NCBI GenBank assembly: GCA_963707895.1
Contig: CAVPRS010000010.1
Span: 496,001 to 560,000 of the forward strand
Reading direction: 5' to 3'
From: Fodinibacter sp963707895
GTDB taxonomy: Bacteria > Actinomycetota > Actinomycetes > Actinomycetales > Dermatophilaceae
Length of the DNA stretch: 64,000 nt
A program made the position numbers and the translations under genes. Position 1 is the stretch's first letter. Each line of letters begins with the position of its first letter. Shown in pieces: positions 63,595 through 64,000 of this stretch. A model generated the notes under the pieces. The model had not been told where the DNA came from. It did no database searches and saw only the letters and a list, made by a program, of their open reading frames with translations.

Positions 63595-64000
63595 TCAGGA
63601 CACGGTGATGGTCAGCGTGTAGTCGGGGTCGCGACCGGTCACGGTCGTCGTACCCGGTGCCACCGCTCGCAGCTCCCACTCACGCACCCCGCTGTCGGTG
63701 ACGTTGAGCACCGGCACCACGAGCACCGACTCCCCCACCACCGTCGGGTCCGGCGCCGTCGGGTCGTCCACCCGCAAGGCCGATGTCGTGCCGGCAACCA
63801 TCGTGAACCGTCCGCCGTCGTCCTCGGGCGTCAGCCGCTTCGGCACGGGCTCGGCGGTCCCCGACGGGCTCGGGGTGGATGCCGTGGTGCCTGTGCCGCC
63901 GCCCCCGACGGTCCCGCCCGTGGTACCGGGCGCGCCCGCCGGCTCCCCGCTGCCGCAGCCACCCAGGAGGATGACCGCGGCCGCGAGGAGCCGGACGGAG
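63595..64000 (-). CDS. Lipoprotein, partial (start beyond the window)
   Basis: The frame runs off the right edge. Its visible start, VRLLAAAVILLGGC, is the end of a lipoprotein signal with lipobox LGGC. A Gly/Thr/Pro-rich linker follows (TPSPSGTAEP), then a small beta-rich domain (GRFTMVAGTTSALRVDDP ... LRAVAPGTTTVTGRDP). It resembles Ig-like or chagasin-type folds only loosely, so I give no function. An internal GTG at 63846 is the first full-length ORF start in the window but lies after the lipobox. Confidence 0.65.
   Translation of the reverse strand, partial: SVRLLAAAVILLGGCGSGEPAGAPGTTGGTVGGGGTGTTASTPSPSGTAEPVPKRLTPEDDGGRFTMVAGTTSALRVDDPTAPDPTVVGESVLVVPVLNVTDSGVREWELRAVAPGTTTVTGRDPDYTLTITVS

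Overview
The window is high-GC actinobacterial chromosome. I infer a member of the Micrococcales, close to Intrasporangiaceae, from the bcc-aa3 respiratory genes, the DUF3043, DUF5302 and DUF6325 proteins, and frequent GTG starts. Many single genes have a -10-like TANNNT hexamer 6 or 7 nt before the start codon, the arrangement expected of leaderless mRNAs. I see no rRNA, tRNA, CRISPR array, transposase or phage gene.

Layout. 1-27.5 kb is housekeeping: an ArsA-type ATPase, an SRPBCC protein, a FadD15-like acyl-CoA ligase, a GT-C membrane protein, a zincin-like lipoprotein, an HxlR regulator with a divergent methyltransferase, a DnaQ-UvrC-type nuclease, an Lrp-type RAM-domain protein, trpD, ctaE-qcrCAB, a serine hydrolase, a small zincin, ctaCDF on the other strand, a cysteine-desulfurase-like protein with TusA, aat, a PfkB kinase, erpA, glycerate kinase and nadA. 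From memory, this order resembles Rv2184c-Rv2205c of Mycobacterium tuberculosis, and 50-58 kb (DUF3043, gcvT, pepA, lpd, dihydrolipoamide acyltransferase) resembles Rv2206-Rv2215.

Between the two blocks (about 27.5-48.8 kb) lies an accessory metabolic island with divergent transcription units. A minus-strand unit encodes a lipoprotein, a GadC-like amino-acid permease, an unrecognised 413-aa protein and a membrane-anchored FMN/Fe-S glutamate-synthase-like enzyme. A plus-strand unit encodes NAD-malic enzyme, a quinone-linked pyruvate oxidase, cytochrome bd (cydAB), an NDH-2 joined to a carboxymuconolactone-decarboxylase-like domain, and a ThrE exporter. A second minus-strand unit encodes SHOCT, DUF6325, an Amt transporter, a TRIC channel and a DMT transporter. 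A truncated BASS transporter and a LAL-type LuxR regulator follow. The plus-strand unit could carry malate to acetate with electrons going directly to quinone and oxygen, with little proton pumping. A 21-bp palindrome, CATCACG-N7-CGTGATG, lies in both divergent intergenic regions and suggests one regulator for all arms.

58-64 kb holds a TIGR01777 epimerase, a glycerophosphodiesterase, a membrane protein kinase, a peptidase E, a Gfo/Idh oxidoreductase and a partial lipoprotein.

At least eleven genes carry apparent single-base indels, often in short homopolymers. Several are in core respiratory or TCA genes (ctaF, the E2 gene), so sequencing or consensus error is more likely than gene decay.
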